From JAKSCF01 sp028279945 (GTDB lineage Bacteria; Bacillota; Clostridia; Peptostreptococcales; JAAYPU01): a stretch of 16,920 bases of DNA. Location: positions 1 to 16,920 of the forward strand of contig JANQMT010000164.1 in NCBI GenBank assembly GCA_028279945.1, written 5' to 3'. Below the pieces are notes generated by a model. The model was not told the DNA's origin and did no database searches. It worked only from the letters and a program-made list of their open reading frames with translations. Positions within the stretch are counted from its first letter, which is position 1. Each line of letters begins with the position of its first letter. Position numbers and translations under genes: made by a program. This document shows, piece after piece, positions 14,194 to 16,920 of the stretch.

Positions 14194-14227
14194 GCTTAAA
14201 CAATATTTATAAACATATTGTTTAAGC
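14194..14227 (-). terminator. Perfect hairpin between the epimerase and chemoreceptor genes
   Basis: GCTTAAACAATAT and ATATTGTTTAAGC form a perfect 13-bp stem with an 8-base loop, about 60 bases after the stop codon of the epimerase gene. No T run follows on the minus strand, so it may be an attenuating or processing hairpin rather than a full terminator. Confidence 0.5.
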
Positions 14228-14285
14228 CGTCGGTTTACATGATATTCTGTTTATTGGTTTTAACTAACACCGGTTGCATTCCCTA

Positions 14286-15197
14286 CTAGATATCCAGTTT
14301 AGCCCAGGCTTCATTTAATGTTCTTTTAGCATTGGCTATAACCATTTCAGGGTCTTCATCTTTCCAAGGCTTAACTTCAAAACTAACGACTTTTGGATTG
14401 TTTGCATCTAAATATTCTATATTTTTCAGCTCTTCTAAGAATTTTACTAACTCCTCAACATCATTTTCACTATTTGGGAATCCAAATCTTATATGCTCGT
14501 CTCCATATCCATCAGCAGCTTTATCAGAAATCACCGTATTTCCAATATGGACATGCACGATGTAATCCTTAATAGGCTGCAAAGCTTCTTGAATCGACTC
14601 ATAGTACATAGGGATATGACTTAAATCTACCATTAATCCAAAGTTATCATATTCCTTTGTAATGTCTTCAGCAAACCGCTTTGCTAAAGAAGTTGGACCG
14701 ATTAGGCTTTTCTTAGCGATATCATAATCAAATATTTCTAAGACTACATTCATACTCTTTTCTTTTGCATATTTACATAATTCTTTTGTTGTCTTAACCA
14801 ATTGTTGATACGATTTTTCTTTAGTATCTTCTTCATATTTCCCGCTTAGAAAAGCAATCCCTTTTGAACCTAACATTTTAGCTTCATCTACTGCTTCCTT
14901 GAGCGTATCCAGTGCTTTGGTTCTTTCTGTATCATCTAAGTGATTTGGGTTCAAACCTGTTGTCAATAACCTTGGTTGAGCACCATAACAGATTTTAATT
15001 TTACTTGTTTCTAACAATTTAGCCGCTTCTTTTCTTACTGCATCATCTTTCATCCACGTTACTTCAATAACATCAAAGTAATCATCAGCAGCTATTTTTT
15101 TAACCGTCTCTACAATTGGCCCTTCCCCTCTTATTGTAGCTGGAAAAGCCATAAAATGAACAATACCAACCTTCATATACTTTCTCATTGATGACAT
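14286..15197 (-). CDS. TIM-barrel sugar phosphate isomerase/epimerase family protein
   Basis: A 303-residue cytosolic protein of the xylose-isomerase-like TIM barrel (AP_endonuc_2) superfamily, which contains sugar, keto-sugar and inositol isomerases, epimerases and dehydratases. The divalent-metal ligands expected of the family are visible on successive strands: E154 (VVLEIFDYD), D191 with H194 (MVDLSHIP), H215/H217 (VHVHIGN) and E274 (VSFEVKP). GDEHIRFG (232-239) is the usual loop after the sixth or seventh strand. The start has AAAGGAGG seven bases upstream. It follows the 2-hydroxyacid dehydrogenase gene by 88 bases on the same strand, which suggests that both act on a sugar acid or hydroxyacid together with the LarA-like protein. 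The exact substrate cannot be assigned. Confidence 0.88.
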   Translation of the reverse strand: MSSMRKYMKVGIVHFMAFPATIRGEGPIVETVKKIAADDYFDVIEVTWMKDDAVRKEAAKLLETSKIKICYGAQPRLLTTGLNPNHLDDTERTKALDTLKEAVDEAKMLGSKGIAFLSGKYEEDTKEKSYQQLVKTTKELCKYAKEKSMNVVLEIFDYDIAKKSLIGPTSLAKRFAEDITKEYDNFGLMVDLSHIPMYYESIQEALQPIKDYIVHVHIGNTVISDKAADGYGDEHIRFGFPNSENDVEELVKFLEELKNIEYLDANNPKVVSFEVKPWKDEDPEMVIANAKRTLNEAWAKLDI

Positions 15198-15285
15198 TTT
15201 GCATCCTCCTTTATTTTTATAAATTGTATATCCACACGTTAACTTCCAATATCCATACCGCTTATTCTATTGTTCTAATTTTGAT

Positions 15286-16251
15286 TTATCCTTTTCTAAG
15301 GGGATTATTGACCGGCCAACTGGGCTGCTCCCCTGATAGAACTTCATGAACGCCCATAGCTGCATGGAGCGCCATTCTTTTAGCAGCCTCTTTTGTGTGG
15401 GCCGCATTGTGTGGTGTTACGATTACATTTTCAAGGTCAAATAACGGATTATTTTTTTGGGGTGGTTCCTGCTCATATACATCCAAGCCGGCTCCGGCAA
15501 TTTCACCAGCCTTCAAAGCTTGAACCAATTCTTTTTCGTTTACAATTTCTCCTCTGGCAGTATTAATCAAATACGCCGTTGGCTGCATCATTTCGAACTC
15601 AGCTTTCCCTATACTTTTTCTTGTTTTGTCTGTAACAGGTAAGTGTAAGCTGACAAAGTCAGCATTCTTAAATACGCTGTCCCGAGTCCTGACGAGTTCT
15701 ATTTCTGAAATAATATCTTCTTGATTAACAAAAGGATCATAAGCCATTACCTTCATATCTAAACCCAAAGCTGCCTTTTTAGCGACTATAGCGCCAATTC
15801 TCCCTAATCCGATTAATCCTAATGTTTTGCCTTGTAATTCTATACCTTGTATCTGATTTCTAATCTCAAAATTACCATTTCTTAATGCTTTGTCACAACG
15901 GATCATTTTTTTAGCGCTGGCAATAATAAGGCCTATGGCTTGTTCTGCCACTGAACATGCATTTGATAACAGTGCGTTGGTTACATAAATACCCAGCTCA
16001 GTTGCAGCTTGAACATCAACATTATCTACCCCTACACCATGCCTGCCGATTACTTTTAGCTTTTTTGAAGCTTCCATTACTTCTCTAGGGTATGCTGCTG
16101 TTCTGGCTATGATTGCATCACAATCCTTTACATCTTCTATGATATTTTCTACCGATGAACCGGATCCCATTTTTATTTCATAATTTCTATCCGTAAGATA
16201 TTTTTTCCCTTCCTCATCAATATCTTGTGGAATTAATACTTTGTATGCCAT
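15286..16251 (-). CDS. D-isomer-specific 2-hydroxyacid dehydrogenase (phosphoglycerate dehydrogenase-like)
   Basis: A 321-residue NAD-dependent dehydrogenase that interconverts D-2-hydroxyacids and 2-ketoacids. I start at 16251 because AAAGGAGG lies seven bases before this ATG; the frame opens up to ten codons earlier, but those starts overlap the ribosome binding site. The Rossmann motif is GLGRIG (148-153) with the acidic residue D172 (AYDPF) that selects NAD over NADP. The catalytic triad is R233 (NTARGE), E262 (YEQEPP) and H281 (TPHNAAH). It lacks the C-terminal ACT domain of long SerA proteins, as is common in catabolic members. SerA-like function in serine synthesis is possible, but the neighbours (LarA-like isomerase and TIM-barrel epimerase) favour hydroxyacid or sugar-acid metabolism. 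Confidence 0.92.
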   Translation of the reverse strand: MAYKVLIPQDIDEEGKKYLTDRNYEIKMGSGSSVENIIEDVKDCDAIIARTAAYPREVMEASKKLKVIGRHGVGVDNVDVQAATELGIYVTNALLSNACSVAEQAIGLIIASAKKMIRCDKALRNGNFEIRNQIQGIELQGKTLGLIGLGRIGAIVAKKAALGLDMKVMAYDPFVNQEDIISEIELVRTRDSVFKNADFVSLHLPVTDKTRKSIGKAEFEMMQPTAYLINTARGEIVNEKELVQALKAGEIAGAGLDVYEQEPPQKNNPLFDLENVIVTPHNAAHTKEAAKRMALHAAMGVHEVLSGEQPSWPVNNPLRKG

Positions 16252-16402
16252 CTGCATTCCTCCTTTAACGATTTTTTTCAAACATTTTAAGCTTTATATC
16301 CAAAAGACAATTTATGAATACCATCATTTAAGAAATATTGATCCATTTTCTTCATTCCATATTGCTCAATATAAATGCTGATCTTTGAATCACTTTATTG
16401 CT
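16252..16402. other. Spacer of 151 bases between LarA-like and dehydrogenase genes
   Basis: No clear hairpin or promoter is visible. On the minus strand one frame is open for 38 codons and reads like protein (S-D-S-K-I-S-I-Y-I-E-Q-Y-G-M, then MDQYFLNDG), but it has no ribosome binding site. It may be chance or a gene remnant. Confidence 0.3.
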
Positions 16403-16920
16403 TTAGATGGGTAAATTCCCTTCACTATTAAAATCAAAAAACTCCGGGTTTCCAATAATTTCAAGGTTTGGATTGGCACTTGCTTCTTCTAAAAGGCTCT
16501 CTGAAATATAGATAATATCTAGTTTCAAAGTATTTTTTATCCTTACCAGCCTTACCTTTGACTTGTCAAAGGTATTACAGGTTTTTATTGCAGAAGCAAT
16601 TGCCAGTTTATCATTTTCTAAGGTCATAGGAATTTTGACACTTTGTGATATGGTTGATGTAATAGCATTTGGATAGGTTTGATCCAATCGAATTTTGTCA
16701 TAAAATCTTTTAGAGATAAAATCAACGATACCCATTCCATTAGCATTGCCTTGTGATTGTTCTGTCAGGTCCAATGCTACCATTTTGGTAATATTAGGCC
16801 CTCCACTACCATAAGGTGTGTGATATCTTCCAATTACATTTGTATCTATACCGCTCCCTGTAATGTTCTTACCCATTTCATCAACAACCAGTACATCAAA
16901 TTCATTAAAGTATATCTTTG
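16403..16920 (-). CDS. LarA-like (DUF2088, nickel-dependent lactate racemase family) protein, 5' end outside window
   Basis: The C-terminal 172 residues of a protein whose frame stays open to the right edge, so the ATG at 16876 is internal. The fragment begins KIYFNEFDVLVVDEMGKNITG and continues with GIDTNVIGR, VALDLTEQSQGNANGMGI and TYPNAITSTI, a pattern that I recall from LarA-like proteins of Clostridia. Lactate racemase itself uses a nickel-pincer nucleotide to invert C2 of lactate; homologues act on other 2-hydroxyacids. The N-terminal DUF2088 half, with the cofactor-binding residues, is outside the window, so the assignment is by memory of the C-terminal pattern and is not certain. It appears to be upstream in the same operon as the dehydrogenase and epimerase. 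Confidence 0.7.
   Translation of the reverse strand, partial: KIYFNEFDVLVVDEMGKNITGSGIDTNVIGRYHTPYGSGGPNITKMVALDLTEQSQGNANGMGIVDFISKRFYDKIRLDQTYPNAITSTISQSVKIPMTLENDKLAIASAIKTCNTFDKSKVRLVRIKNTLKLDIIYISESLLEEASANPNLEIIGNPEFFDFNSEGNLPI

Noticed and set aside
14194..14227. Hairpin as an origin or attachment site
   Set aside because: It is a simple stem between two same-strand genes, with no integrase, second copy or iterated box nearby; transcript processing or termination explains it better.

Overview
The window looks like a piece of a low-GC, spore-forming, motile anaerobe of the Bacillota, most likely class Clostridia. This rests on AT-rich spacers, strong AGGAGG ribosome binding sites, Clostridia-style gene content (NUDIX, RPH-like PEP synthase, methyl-accepting receptor with a Cys-rich PAS, LarA-like isomerase), and two small Cys-rich proteins behind sigmaK-like promoters. 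I see no rRNA, tRNA, insertion sequence, CRISPR array or phage module.

Left part (1-3574): a minus-strand cluster with its own promoter encodes a membrane di-iron hydroxylase of the sterol desaturase superfamily, a lipoprotein solute-binding protein of the YnjB type and an ABC permease that runs off the left edge. A divergent NUDIX hydrolase has a textbook extended -10 promoter. Middle-left (3575-5376): a tandemly duplicated unit of about 0.5 kb, each copy holding promoter, Cys-rich structural-type protein gene and hairpin terminator, faces a convergent gene for a Cys-rich protein of unknown function. Middle (5377-7555): a two-gene minus-strand operon encodes an uncharacterised protein whose C-terminus carries a glycine motif otherwise typical of Na+-translocating decarboxylase beta subunits, and an AraC-type regulator with a GyrI-like ligand domain.

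Centre-right (7556-11068): a TetR regulator and a convergent RPH-like phosphotransferase (PEP synthase relative) share a palindromic operator, TGAGTAWWWACTCA. One degenerate copy lies before the regulator and two copies lie over the promoter of the enzyme, so the enzyme is probably the target of the regulator. Right part (11069-16920), all minus strand: a partial LarA-like isomerase, a 2-hydroxyacid dehydrogenase and a TIM-barrel sugar-phosphate isomerase/epimerase form a likely hydroxyacid or sugar-acid operon. Downstream on the same strand come a large methyl-accepting chemotaxis receptor and a Cu/Zn superoxide dismutase with a strong terminator.

The best leads are the duplicated ENA-like genes with conserved sporulation-type promoters, the TetR/RPH operator set, and the decarboxylase-like motif in the soluble protein at 6275-7309.
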